From assembly GCA_023430065.1 (NCBI GenBank), contig JAEZCG010000139.1:1-10317 (forward strand): DNA of 10,317 nucleotides, in the 5' to 3' direction. The notes beneath the pieces are model-generated. The model saw only the letters and a program-made list of their open reading frames with translations. It searched no databases and had not been told where the DNA came from. Within the stretch, counting starts at the first letter, position 1. Every line of letters begins with the position of its first letter. Source of the DNA: Pseudomonadota bacterium. GTDB lineage: Bacteria; Pseudomonadota; Gammaproteobacteria; Burkholderiales; SHXO01. Both the position numbers and the translations under genes were made by a program. Below, piece after piece: positions 1 through 7,157 of the stretch.

Positions 1-726
1 CCACCCGCGGCGCGCGCCGCCGATCCGGCGCCGGTCGACACCCCGGAGACCCGGGCTCCCGAGCCTCCCGCCGTCACAGCGAAGGAATCGAGCGAAGCGC
101 TCGTGCAGGCACTGCCCGAATCGGACACGCGAACGCCCCCGCGCATCATCGTGTCCACGCGCCCTGCGATCCTGGTGCCCGTGTACGGCAAGCCGCGCAT
201 GGTGAACGTCCCGGGCACCGCGCTCACGCGCATCGAGAACACGCCCGCCGTGGTGCTCAAGGGCAAGAGCGGCAACTACTATATCCCCGTGTACGACGGC
301 TTCATGCACTCGAAGAAGCTGGACGGCAACTGGATCGTGACGAAGCCGATCCCCAAGGTGCTGTTCAAGGGCAAGGCCGAGGCGTTGAAGGCGGGTCAGC
401 AGGACTTGTTCGCGGCGCGGCCCGACCCGCGCACCGGTCGCACGCCGACGTTCGAACTCGGTGCCCCGCGTGTGATCGTCAGCAAACAACCCACGGCGCT
501 CGTGCTCGTGGACGGGCAACCGGGGTTCCAGAGCGTCCCCGGTACCGAGCTCTCACGGCTGGTCAACAGCGAGTCGGTGATGTTCCGCCATGACGTCGAT
601 GGCCAGCTCTACCTGCAGGTCGGCGAGCGCTGGTATCGCGCCGCCTCGACCAACGGGCCGTGGCGCAGCGTGTCCGATGCGCAGTTGCCGGCGGGCATCG
701 CCGCGGCGCTGCAGGCTGCACGCTGA
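1..726 (+). CDS. Partial exported-type hypothetical protein with two GxW/GPW repeat units (3' end)
   Basis: The frame is open from base 1, so the true start is upstream of the window; the GTG at 103 is internal. About 241 residues are visible. The first ~45 are rich in Pro, Ala and Glu and look like a linker. Two homologous units follow. The first (bases ~139-333) begins PRIIVSTRPAILV, contains NVPGTALTRI and ends DGNW. The second (466-663) begins PRVIVSKQPTALV, contains SVPGTELSRL and ends RWYRAASTNGPW. From memory, related proteobacterial proteins carry motifs such as GRWYRAPSLxGPW and are annotated as hypothetical or 'carbohydrate-binding family V/XII'; I cannot verify a carbohydrate role. 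The function is unknown and extracytoplasmic location is an inference. The gene converges on the efflux operon with an 18-base gap, so it belongs to a different transcript. Confidence 0.8.
   Translation, partial: PPAARAADPAPVDTPETRAPEPPAVTAKESSEALVQALPESDTRTPPRIIVSTRPAILVPVYGKPRMVNVPGTALTRIENTPAVVLKGKSGNYYIPVYDGFMHSKKLDGNWIVTKPIPKVLFKGKAEALKAGQQDLFAARPDPRTGRTPTFELGAPRVIVSKQPTALVLVDGQPGFQSVPGTELSRLVNSESVMFRHDVDGQLYLQVGERWYRAASTNGPWRSVSDAQLPAGIAAALQAAR
139..663 (+). repeat. Internal tandem duplication at protein level (two ~65-residue units)
   Basis: Two diverged copies of one unit lie at about 139-333 and 466-663, separated by about 44 codons. Shared landmarks in order are PR(I/V)IVS, a V-x-G-(K/Q)-P segment, VPGT-x-L-(T/S)-R, a residue pattern around NT/NS before a Val-rich strand, a (N/Q)-Y/L-Y strand, and a closing GNW or GPW. 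The copies differ at most positions, so the duplication is old, and each unit probably folds as a small beta-rich module. Confidence 0.75.
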
Positions 727-750
727 GACGCGCGAACGGCTGGCTCAGCG
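721..750. terminator. Inverted repeat spanning both convergent stop codons (possible bidirectional terminator)
   Basis: CGCTGAG at 721-727 and CTCAGCG at 744-750 form a perfect 7-bp inverted repeat around a 16-base spacer. Each arm contains the TGA stop of one of the two converging genes. There is no T-tract on either strand, so it does not match a classical intrinsic terminator. It could still be a weak hairpin between convergent genes, or chance in GC-rich DNA. Confidence 0.35.
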
Positions 751-1098
751 GTAACGGTCCACCCAGCGCACTTCCACGCTGTCCACGTCCTCTGCGAGCA
801 TCGCGGCAGGAAGCTGCACCTGGTAGCCGCCACGTTCGCGCCGCACGAGATCGAGAACCGTGCCGGCGTCGAGGGTGCACAAATGCGGCGCATCCGGCAG
901 CGTGCCTTGCGTCTCGCAGCGCAGGGTGGCATCGGTGCTGCGCGCACTGAAGAGGTCCAGTGTGGGGAAGTCGTGGAACTGCAGTCGCACGGCCGGCGGC
1001 CAGCCTGACGCCGGACGCCGCACCGACATCCCGCCCACGCCGCGCACGTGCCGGATATGCACGACCGAGGCCGTCCCCTCCATCGCCACGTCGATCCG
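745..1098 (-). other. Extra C-terminal domain fused to the outer-membrane factor
   Basis: This covers residues ~488-604 of the outer-membrane protein, beyond the canonical end of the channel fold. Visible features are VVHIRHVRGVGGMSV, a Trp-Pro-Pro turn at 520-522, alternating hydrophobic strands (AVRLQFHDFPTLDLF), Cys548 and Cys561, and a closing segment VQLPAAMLAEDVDSVEVRW then VDRYR. From memory, small stand-alone exported proteins of cyanobacteria and proteobacteria share the pattern G(I/V)G-x-A/M near the start, a GxWP turn, and a terminus like LPxxxLxxxxxxxxxxWIDFYR. It is therefore probably a beta-rich module of unknown function recruited to the channel. In-frame ATG codons in the linker, such as the one at 1143, have no visible ribosome-binding site, so a separate gene is unlikely. 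Confidence 0.6.
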
Positions 1099-2559
1099 GT
1101 CCGCGTTCAGTGCCGTGTCCGGTGCAGTATTCGGGACGACCATGCCCGGGGCGCTTGCTGCCGGAGGCGGTTCCACCGGCGCTTCGCGCCAGCTTCCCCC
1201 GAGCGCCGCGTACAGCTCCACCACCGCCGACTGAACCCCTCGCCGCACTTGCAGAAGGCGCAGTTCCGAATCGAACAGGTCCTGCTGCGCGATGAGCACT
1301 TCAAGATAGATCGTCACGCCGCCGCGATAGCGCAACTCGGCCAGGCGCAGGCGTTCGCGGTTGGCCTCGACCACCCGTTCCAGCGCCTCGCGCTGCCGGC
1401 GCAATTCCTCGTAGGACGTCAGCGCATCGTCCACCTCGCGAAAGGCGTTCTGGATCGTCTGCAGATACTGCTCGAGCACGATGCGCTGCTGGGCCTGCGC
1501 CGCCTCGACGTTGCTGCGCAGGCGGCCGGCGGTGAAGATCGGTGCGGTGATGGCGGGCGTCACCGACCATGCGAAGCGATCGCCATCGAATAGCTCGCTC
1601 AGTTCGGGGCTGACGAAGCCGAGGAACCCGGTGAGCGAGATGGCCGGAAAGAAGGCGCGGCGCGCGGCATCGATGTTCGCCTGTGCGCCGATCAATTGCT
1701 GTTCGGCGCTGCGCACGTCGGGTCGCCGCTCGAGCAGCTGCGAGGGCAGGCCGGCGGGCAGCTGCTGGTCGACGTCGTAATCCGTGAGGGTGCGGATGCG
1801 CGCGATCGGACCAGGGTTGCGCCCGAGCAGCACCGACAATGCATTCTCCGCGCGCTGCCTGCCGCCCTCGATGCTGGCGACGGCGCGCTGCGCTTCGGCG
1901 AGGTTGGCGCGTGCCTGCATCAGGTCGGCATTGGACACCACGCCGCCCTCGAAACGCGCCTGCACCACGCGCAGCGATTCCGACCGCGTCTGCACGGTGC
2001 GCTGCGCCGTCTCCAGCTGGGCATCCAGTTCGAGCAGTTGCAGATAGGCGCTGGCCACCTGTGCCGTGAGACTGACCTCGACCGCGCGCCGGATCTCATC
2101 GAACGCCATGAGGTCACGCCGTGCCACCTCGGTCTGTGCGCGCACCCGGCCCCACAGGTCGATCTCCCAGCTGGGGACGGCCAGTCCCACGCTGGTCACC
2201 GAACTGGTCACGTTGCGGTCGCGTCCGCCGACGGGCTGTCGCTGGCGCGTGTAGGCGGCGTCACCGAGCACCGAGGGAAACAGGAAGGAGCGCTCGAAGC
2301 CGTAGCGCGCCCGCGCCAGCTCGACGCGCTCCGCAGCGATGCGCAGGTCGCGGTTGTTCTTCAGGGCCACCTGGATGAGTGCGTGCAACTCCTCGGATGC
2401 CAGCAGCGAGCCGAACGGCCGGTCGGTGAGGGCGGCGGAGGTGTCCGCCGGCGCGCGCCAGCTCTCCGGCACGTCCACGGCCGGGCGCTGGTAGGGCGTT
2501 GGCGCACAGGCACCCATGAAGACCGCGAGCAGTGCCGTGGCAGCGTGCAGTGCTCTCAT
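745..2559 (-). CDS. RND efflux outer-membrane factor lipoprotein (NodT/OprM family) with fused C-terminal domain
   Basis: This is the outer-membrane channel of a tripartite efflux pump, forming a trimeric beta-barrel and periplasmic alpha-barrel through which the inner-membrane pump expels substrates. The protein has 604 residues. A lipoprotein signal peptide ends in a lipobox with Cys18 (VFMGAC). Family landmarks are WEIDLWGRVR near 131-140, two OEP repeats (roughly 55-245 and 270-450), LLERRPDVRSAEQQL near 275-289, and YAALGGSW at 450-457, where NodT-family proteins normally stop. A Pro/Ala-rich linker (about 458-487) and an extra domain (about 488-604) follow. The ATG at 2559 overlaps the pump gene's stop as ATGA, which implies translational coupling. 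Family assignment is secure; substrate is not visible. Confidence 0.95.
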   Translation of the reverse strand: MRALHAATALLAVFMGACAPTPYQRPAVDVPESWRAPADTSAALTDRPFGSLLASEELHALIQVALKNNRDLRIAAERVELARARYGFERSFLFPSVLGDAAYTRQRQPVGGRDRNVTSSVTSVGLAVPSWEIDLWGRVRAQTEVARRDLMAFDEIRRAVEVSLTAQVASAYLQLLELDAQLETAQRTVQTRSESLRVVQARFEGGVVSNADLMQARANLAEAQRAVASIEGGRQRAENALSVLLGRNPGPIARIRTLTDYDVDQQLPAGLPSQLLERRPDVRSAEQQLIGAQANIDAARRAFFPAISLTGFLGFVSPELSELFDGDRFAWSVTPAITAPIFTAGRLRSNVEAAQAQQRIVLEQYLQTIQNAFREVDDALTSYEELRRQREALERVVEANRERLRLAELRYRGGVTIYLEVLIAQQDLFDSELRLLQVRRGVQSAVVELYAALGGSWREAPVEPPPAASAPGMVVPNTAPDTALNADRIDVAMEGTASVVHIRHVRGVGGMSVRRPASGWPPAVRLQFHDFPTLDLFSARSTDATLRCETQGTLPDAPHLCTLDAGTVLDLVRRERGGYQVQLPAAMLAEDVDSVEVRWVDRYR

Positions 2560-5500
2560 CCCTCGTGCTCCCGCGCGTGGGCAGTCTGCAGCACCGGCCC
2601 TGCGCCTTCGGCCGCACGAGGCGGCGGTGCGGCTTGATCATCGTGCCGGCCCAGGTAGCGCATGGCGAGGAAATAGAACAGCGGCGTGAAGAACACGCCG
2701 ATCAGCGTCGCGGCCAGCATGCCTCCGAGAATGCCGGTGCCCACCGAGTGCTGGGTGGCGGCACCGGCGCCGGAGGCCTTGACCAACGGCAGCACGCCGA
2801 GAATGAAGGCCAGCGATGTCATGACGATGGGACGCAGGCGCAGCCGTGCGGCCTCGAGCGCCGCATCCATGACGGAAAGCCCTTCCTCGTAGCGCTGCTT
2901 GGCGAACTCCACGATCAGGATGCCGTTCTTGCCCGCCAGGCCGACGAGCGTGATCAGGCTGACCTGGAAGAACACGTCGTTGGGCGACCCGCGCAGCAGC
3001 AGCGCGATGAGTGCGCCGAAGATCCCGATGGGCACGATCAGGAATACCGCCACCGGCAGGGTCCAGCTCTCGTACAGCGCTGCCAGGAACAGGAATACGA
3101 AGATGAACGACAGCAGGAAGATGAACCCCGCCTGACCGCCGGAGATTTTCTCCTGCAGCGACTGGCCCGACCACTCGTAGCTCAAGCCCTGGCCCAGCGT
3201 CTGCGCCGAGATGTCCTCCATCGCGCCAAGGGCCTCACCCGAACTTCGACCCGCAGCGGCGGTGCCGTTGAGCTGCACGGCCGGATAGCCGTTGTAGCGG
3301 TTGAGCGCGATGGGGGCGGAGCGGAACTCGGTCCGTACCAGCGTGGTGAGCGGGACCATGTCCTTGGCCGCGTTGCGCACGTAGAACCGCTGCAGATAGA
3401 CAGGATCGGAGCGGAACTCCTGGTCAGACTGCATCTTCACCTTGAGGTTGGTGCCGAATGCGGTGAACTGATTGACGAAGCTCGATCCCAGCAGCGTGCC
3501 GATGGTCGCGTAGACATCGGACAAGGGGATGCCCAGCGTCTTCGCCTTGTTGCGGTCCACGTCGAGGAACAGCGTCTGCACTTCAGGGGCGGCGACGTTG
3601 CGCACGGCCGACAGCCGCGGATCCTGGTTCGCCGCGCGGATGATCTCCTGCGCGGTCGCGTTGAGCTTGGCCCGGTCGCCGTCCAAACCGAGCAGACGAT
3701 AGTCGAACCCCGAGATGGAGCCCATTCCGGAGATGGGCGGTTCGTTGATGGCGAACACGCGCGCGCCGTCGATCGCGAAGAACTTGCGGTTGAGCCGCTG
3801 GATGATGGCCAGCACGTGTTCCTCCGCGCCTTCGCGCTCGTGCCACTCCTTCAACGTGACGTAAACGAAGCCCTGGTTCGCGTAGCGGTAGAACACCGAG
3901 AACCCGAGCACGCTGATCACATCGCGCACGCTGGCCTCCGACCGGATGATGCCCTCCACGTTCTGCATGACGGCGAGCGTGCGCTCCTGGGAAGCGCCCG
4001 AGGGCAGGTCGATCACGACGAACAAGGTGCCCTTGTCCTCCTCGGGGACGAATCCGCCGGGAATGGTCCTGAACAGGACCACCACGCCGCCGATGATCAC
4101 GGCGTAGATCAGCATGAAGCGCAGTCCGCGACGGATCATGAAGCCGACCACGCCCACGTAGCCGCCGGTGACGCGCTCGAAGAAGCGGTCGAACATCTGG
4201 ATCGGTTTGGGCTTGTGCGCGCCGGGCTTGAGGATGAGCGCGCACAGCGCCGGCGTGAGCGTGAGCGCGGTGAGCGCGGAAAGCAGGGTCGAGATCGTGA
4301 TGGTGATGGCGAACTGCTTGTACAGCGTTCCAGTGACGCCGCCGAGAAAGGCGATCGGGACGAACACGGCGCAGATGACTGCCGTCACACCGACGATCGC
4401 CCCGCCGATGCCCTTCATCGCCTCGCGTGCCGCCTCCTTCGCGGCGAGGCCCTTCTCGTGCATGATCTTCTCGACCGCCTCGACCACCACGATGGCATCG
4501 TCCACCACGATGCCGATCGCCAGCACCATGCCGAACAGCGTGAGCATGTTGATGGAGAAGCCCATCAGCAGCATGCCGGCCAGCGTGCCGACCAGCGACA
4601 CCGGGATCGCCAGCATCGGGATGAGCGTGGCGCGCAGGTTGCCCAGGAACAGGTAGACGACCACCAGCACCAGCACGAAGGCCTCGATGAAGGTGTGTAC
4701 CACCAGTTCGATGGAGGCGTTCACGAACACCGTCGTGTCGTACGGAATCTGCCACTCGATCTCGCGCGGAAAGCTCGCGGACAGATCCTGCATCTTCGTG
4801 CGCAGCGCCTCGGCAGTGGCGAGCGCGTTCGCACCCGGACTGAGGTAGACGCCGAGCCCGCTCGCGGGCTGGCCATTGAAGCGCAGGGCGATCTGATAGT
4901 CGTCCGCGCCCAGTTCGACGCGGCCGATGTCGCGCACGCGCACCACGGATCCGTCCGCCGCGGCGCGCACGATCACGTTGCCGAACTCCTCCGGATCGGC
5001 CAGCGTGCCGCCAGTCTGCACCGGGAAGGTCAGCACCTGTCCCACCGGGGCGGGCGAGGTGCCGATCTCGCCCACCGGATAGTTCTGGTTCTGCTCCTTG
5101 ATCGCCGCCGACACGTCGCCGACGGTCAGTTTGTACTTGGCGAGCAGGTCGGGGTTGACCCACACGCGCATGGCGTAGGGGTATCCGAACAGCATGACGT
5201 CGCCGACCCCGGTCACGCGCTTGAGTTCCGGCAGCACCGAGCTGTTGGCGAGATTGGACAGATAGTCGCGATCGAAACCGGGGTTCTTCGAGGCGAGCGT
5301 GACGATCAGCAGAATCTGCGGATTGGTCTTGTCCACCTTCAGGCCCTGCTGCAGCACGGCCTGGGGGAGCAGCGGCTCGACGCGCTTGGCGCGGTTGTTC
5401 ACCTCCACCGTGGCGATGTCCAGGTCCGTGCCCGGCTCGAAGACCACGTACAGCTCCATGAACCCGCTGGCCGAGCTGGTCGAGTACATGTAGAGCAGCC

Positions 5501-5717
5501 CCTTCACGCCGTTCATCTCGCGTTCGAGCGGTGCGGCGACGGTGTTCTCCAGGATCTCGGGGCTGGCGCCGGGGTAGATCGCGGTAACCTTCACCTGCGG
5601 CGGCGCGACGTTGGGATACTGCTCGACCGCGAGCCGGCCGGCGGCGAGCGCGCCGACGAGGGTGACGATCAGGGCGATGACGGTCGCGAAGACCGGGCGA
5701 TCGACGAAGAATCCCAT
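2556..5717 (-). CDS. RND multidrug efflux pump, inner-membrane permease (HAE1 family, AcrB/MexB/MexF type)
   Basis: This is a proton-driven inner-membrane transporter that works as a trimer, capturing drugs, dyes, solvents or similar amphiphiles from the membrane and periplasm. Its 1053 residues match the family length. The start MGFFVDRPVF is the standard N-terminus of the family. Twelve membrane segments are expected: one at about 8-28, a cluster at about 340-495, one near 533-550, and a cluster at about 865-1020. Proton-relay residues are present: Asp406-Asp407 in IGIVVDDAIVVVE and Lys930 in GLAGKNGILIVEFAK, equivalent to AcrB D407, D408 and K940. Phe177 in LFGYPYAMRVW corresponds to a binding-pocket Phe of AcrB. 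The two large periplasmic loops (about 30-335 and 555-860) are intact. The start lies 15 bases after the adaptor stop, with a weak GGCAGG ribosome-binding site. The motifs exclude the heavy-metal (CusA) subfamily; the substrate cannot be read from the sequence. Confidence 0.97.
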   Translation of the reverse strand: MGFFVDRPVFATVIALIVTLVGALAAGRLAVEQYPNVAPPQVKVTAIYPGASPEILENTVAAPLEREMNGVKGLLYMYSTSSASGFMELYVVFEPGTDLDIATVEVNNRAKRVEPLLPQAVLQQGLKVDKTNPQILLIVTLASKNPGFDRDYLSNLANSSVLPELKRVTGVGDVMLFGYPYAMRVWVNPDLLAKYKLTVGDVSAAIKEQNQNYPVGEIGTSPAPVGQVLTFPVQTGGTLADPEEFGNVIVRAAADGSVVRVRDIGRVELGADDYQIALRFNGQPASGLGVYLSPGANALATAEALRTKMQDLSASFPREIEWQIPYDTTVFVNASIELVVHTFIEAFVLVLVVVYLFLGNLRATLIPMLAIPVSLVGTLAGMLLMGFSINMLTLFGMVLAIGIVVDDAIVVVEAVEKIMHEKGLAAKEAAREAMKGIGGAIVGVTAVICAVFVPIAFLGGVTGTLYKQFAITITISTLLSALTALTLTPALCALILKPGAHKPKPIQMFDRFFERVTGGYVGVVGFMIRRGLRFMLIYAVIIGGVVVLFRTIPGGFVPEEDKGTLFVVIDLPSGASQERTLAVMQNVEGIIRSEASVRDVISVLGFSVFYRYANQGFVYVTLKEWHEREGAEEHVLAIIQRLNRKFFAIDGARVFAINEPPISGMGSISGFDYRLLGLDGDRAKLNATAQEIIRAANQDPRLSAVRNVAAPEVQTLFLDVDRNKAKTLGIPLSDVYATIGTLLGSSFVNQFTAFGTNLKVKMQSDQEFRSDPVYLQRFYVRNAAKDMVPLTTLVRTEFRSAPIALNRYNGYPAVQLNGTAAAGRSSGEALGAMEDISAQTLGQGLSYEWSGQSLQEKISGGQAGFIFLLSFIFVFLFLAALYESWTLPVAVFLIVPIGIFGALIALLLRGSPNDVFFQVSLITLVGLAGKNGILIVEFAKQRYEEGLSVMDAALEAARLRLRPIVMTSLAFILGVLPLVKASGAGAATQHSVGTGILGGMLAATLIGVFFTPLFYFLAMRYLGRHDDQAAPPPRAAEGAGPVLQTAHAREHEG

Positions 5718-5732
5718 GGTGGCCTGCCCGCC

Positions 5733-6911
5733 CTACGGCTTCGCAGGAGCGGGCGGGGCCGGCGGGGTCGGTGCCCGACCCGTGGTGCTGTCGGGAACGA
5801 ACGGTTGCGGCTTGACCGTCATGCCCGGCTGCACGCGCTGCACGCCCTCGACCACCACGCGGTCTCCCGGGCCGATGCCCTTTTCCACGATCCAGTCCTC
5901 CCGGTACCACTCGCCCAGCACCAGGTCGCGGCGCTCGACCTTGCCGTCCGTCCCCACGACGAAGGCGATGTGGCCCGTGGGAACCTTGACCACGGACTGT
6001 TGGGGAATCAGCAGCGCGTTCGGACGCTGTGCCGCAGTCAGTTCGACGCGCACGAACATGCCGGGCAGCAGCGGCGGATTCGAATTGGGTAGCACCGCGC
6101 GCAGCGTGATCGTGCCGGTCTCGGGATTGACGCGCATGTCGGCGAAGTCGATGCGCCCGGCCTTGTCGTACTCGCTGCCGTCCGGCAGCAGGAAGCGCGC
6201 GGTCTCGCCGGTGGCCGCCTTCATCTCGCCCGATTCCACGGCCTTGCGCAGGATGAGGGCGTCGCGATCCGGAATGGTGAAGCTCACGTAGATCGGGTCG
6301 AGCCGGTCGATGTTGGCGAGTAGGGTGGGCTCGCCCTTACCGACCAATGCGCCCTCCGGCACCAGCGACTGGCCGATGCGGCCGTCCTCGGTCGCATAGA
6401 CCCTGGTGTAGCCCAGGTCGAGCCGCGCACGGTCGACCGTTGCCTTGGCCGAGTTGACGATCGCCTCTGCCTGCTTGAGCTGCGACAGGGCGTCGTCATA
6501 GTCCTGCCTGCTGATCGCGTCTTCCTTGACCAGCGGTGCGTAGCGCGCTTCACGCGCGCGGGCGTTGGCGAGGTTCGCCTGCGCCTGGGCCAGCTGGCCC
6601 TGCGCATCGCGCAGGTTGGCCTCGTAGTTCAGCGGATCGATGGTGAAGAGGAGCTGGCCCTTTTTCACGTCCGTGCCTTCGGTGAAGTGGCGCTCCTCGA
6701 GGATCCCCTCGACGCGGGCGCGCACCTGGACCGAGCGGTACGCCTCGACGCTTCCGACGTACTCGCGCATCACCGGCACGGATCGGATGCGTGCCTCGAT
6801 CACCCGGACCTCGGGGGCAGGCGGTGCGGGCGGTGCGGCTTGCTCCTTCTCGCACCCGGCGAGCACCAGCGCGGTGGCAATGGACAGGACCAGGCGGGCC
6901 AGGTGCGCCAT
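5733..6911 (-). CDS. RND efflux periplasmic adaptor lipoprotein (membrane fusion protein, MexA/AcrA type)
   Basis: This adaptor joins the inner-membrane pump to the outer-membrane channel. It has 392 residues. The signal peptide ends in LVLAGC, with lipidated Cys20, so it is anchored to the inner membrane. A Pro/Ala linker follows. The split lipoyl domain covers about 60-97 and 168-200, with VRARVEGILEERHFTEGTDV typical of the family. An alpha-helical hairpin (about 98-165) contains heptad-like AQAQANLANARARE. The beta-barrel lies at about 205-292 (with LLPGMFVRVEL) and the membrane-proximal domain at about 300-370 (ALLIPQQSVVK). The C-terminus is a Pro/Ala tail. This is the first gene of the efflux operon. 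Any Shine-Dalgarno sequence is poor: only AGAGA about 8 bases before the ATG. No local regulator gene is present. Confidence 0.96.
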   Translation of the reverse strand: MAHLARLVLSIATALVLAGCEKEQAAPPAPPAPEVRVIEARIRSVPVMREYVGSVEAYRSVQVRARVEGILEERHFTEGTDVKKGQLLFTIDPLNYEANLRDAQGQLAQAQANLANARAREARYAPLVKEDAISRQDYDDALSQLKQAEAIVNSAKATVDRARLDLGYTRVYATEDGRIGQSLVPEGALVGKGEPTLLANIDRLDPIYVSFTIPDRDALILRKAVESGEMKAATGETARFLLPDGSEYDKAGRIDFADMRVNPETGTITLRAVLPNSNPPLLPGMFVRVELTAAQRPNALLIPQQSVVKVPTGHIAFVVGTDGKVERRDLVLGEWYREDWIVEKGIGPGDRVVVEGVQRVQPGMTVKPQPFVPDSTTGRAPTPPAPPAPAKP

Positions 6912-6925
6912 GTTCGGGTCTCTGG

Positions 6926-6953
6926 TTCCGGAGACAGGGGGCGTCTCCCGGGA
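6926..6953 (-). promoter_or_regulatory. Inverted repeat / leader hairpin just upstream of the efflux adaptor start
   Basis: GGAGAC at 6930-6935 and GTCTCC at 6943-6948 form a perfect 6-bp dyad around a 7-base spacer. Pairing can extend outward by about four more base pairs if one C is bulged (6926-6929 with 6950-6953), counting one G-U pair in RNA. It ends 15 bases before the adaptor ATG, so it could be an operator or an mRNA hairpin affecting initiation. No matching regulator is in the window. Confidence 0.4.
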
Positions 6954-7034
6954 TCGTAGGAACTGCTGGGCTCTTGCGCGGCGCAGTCATGGTATCCGCA
7001 AGTGCCGGCATATTCCAGTCTGAAGGAGAATCAA

Positions 7035-7052
7035 AGCGAGGGCGCCCTCGCT
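7035..7052 (-). terminator. 18-bp perfect palindrome: candidate intrinsic terminator of the PEP-CTERM gene or operator
   Basis: AGCGAGGGCGCCCTCGCT equals its own reverse complement over all 18 bases. As minus-strand RNA it gives a 7-bp GC-rich stem with a 4-base loop, followed by TTTGATTCTCC, a moderately T-rich tail. That fits a weak intrinsic terminator for the upstream minus-strand gene. It is also about 124 bases before the efflux adaptor ATG and touches a TTGATT hexamer, so an operator role for the efflux operon is possible. The sequence alone does not decide between them. Confidence 0.45.
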
Positions 7053-7157
7053 GCGCGCGGCTAAGCTGCGAGCAGGATGCGACCCATCGGAGCGGGCGCA
7101 CGTGACAGTGACATCCACGAGGCGCGAGTGCCGATCGCCCGAGAGCGATGCTCAATT

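Larger units (their letters stand above)
6912..7157. other. Noncoding region upstream of the efflux operon
   Basis: This is a 246-base stretch between the adaptor start and the end of the next minus-strand frame. It reaches 377 bases if the PEP-CTERM gene really stops at 7289. Short plus-strand frames here give Arg- and Pro-rich nonsense and lack ribosome-binding sites. It should hold the efflux operon promoter, but I could not find a convincing -35/-10 pair on the minus strand; TTGATT beside the palindrome is only a partial match. The leader dyad and the palindrome are listed separately. Confidence 0.6.

Noticed and set aside
745..1143. A separate small gene covering the extra C-terminal domain of the outer-membrane factor
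   Set aside because: The frame is continuous with the channel, and the in-frame ATG at 1143 has no ribosome-binding site or signal peptide after it. A fusion is the simpler reading.
1696..2637. A 313-codon plus-strand open frame antisense to the outer-membrane factor
   Set aside because: It is a shadow of the real minus-strand gene with His/Arg/Gly-rich composition and no recognisable features.
3583..5910. A 775-codon minus-strand frame overlapping the pump gene
   Set aside because: It is an alternative frame of the same strand giving an Arg/Gly/Ala-rich product without motifs; it also crosses the adaptor-pump junction.
2532..6092. A 1186-codon plus-strand open frame antisense to the pump gene
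   Set aside because: It is a mirror of the high-GC codon pattern of the RND pump: the product is full of His, Asp, Arg and Gln with no domain or signal, whereas the opposite strand encodes a textbook AcrB-type protein.
6820..6837. Tandem 9-bp direct repeat GGCGGTGCG x2
   Set aside because: It encodes part of the Pro/Ala linker after the adaptor's lipidated Cys; low-complexity coding sequence is enough to explain it.
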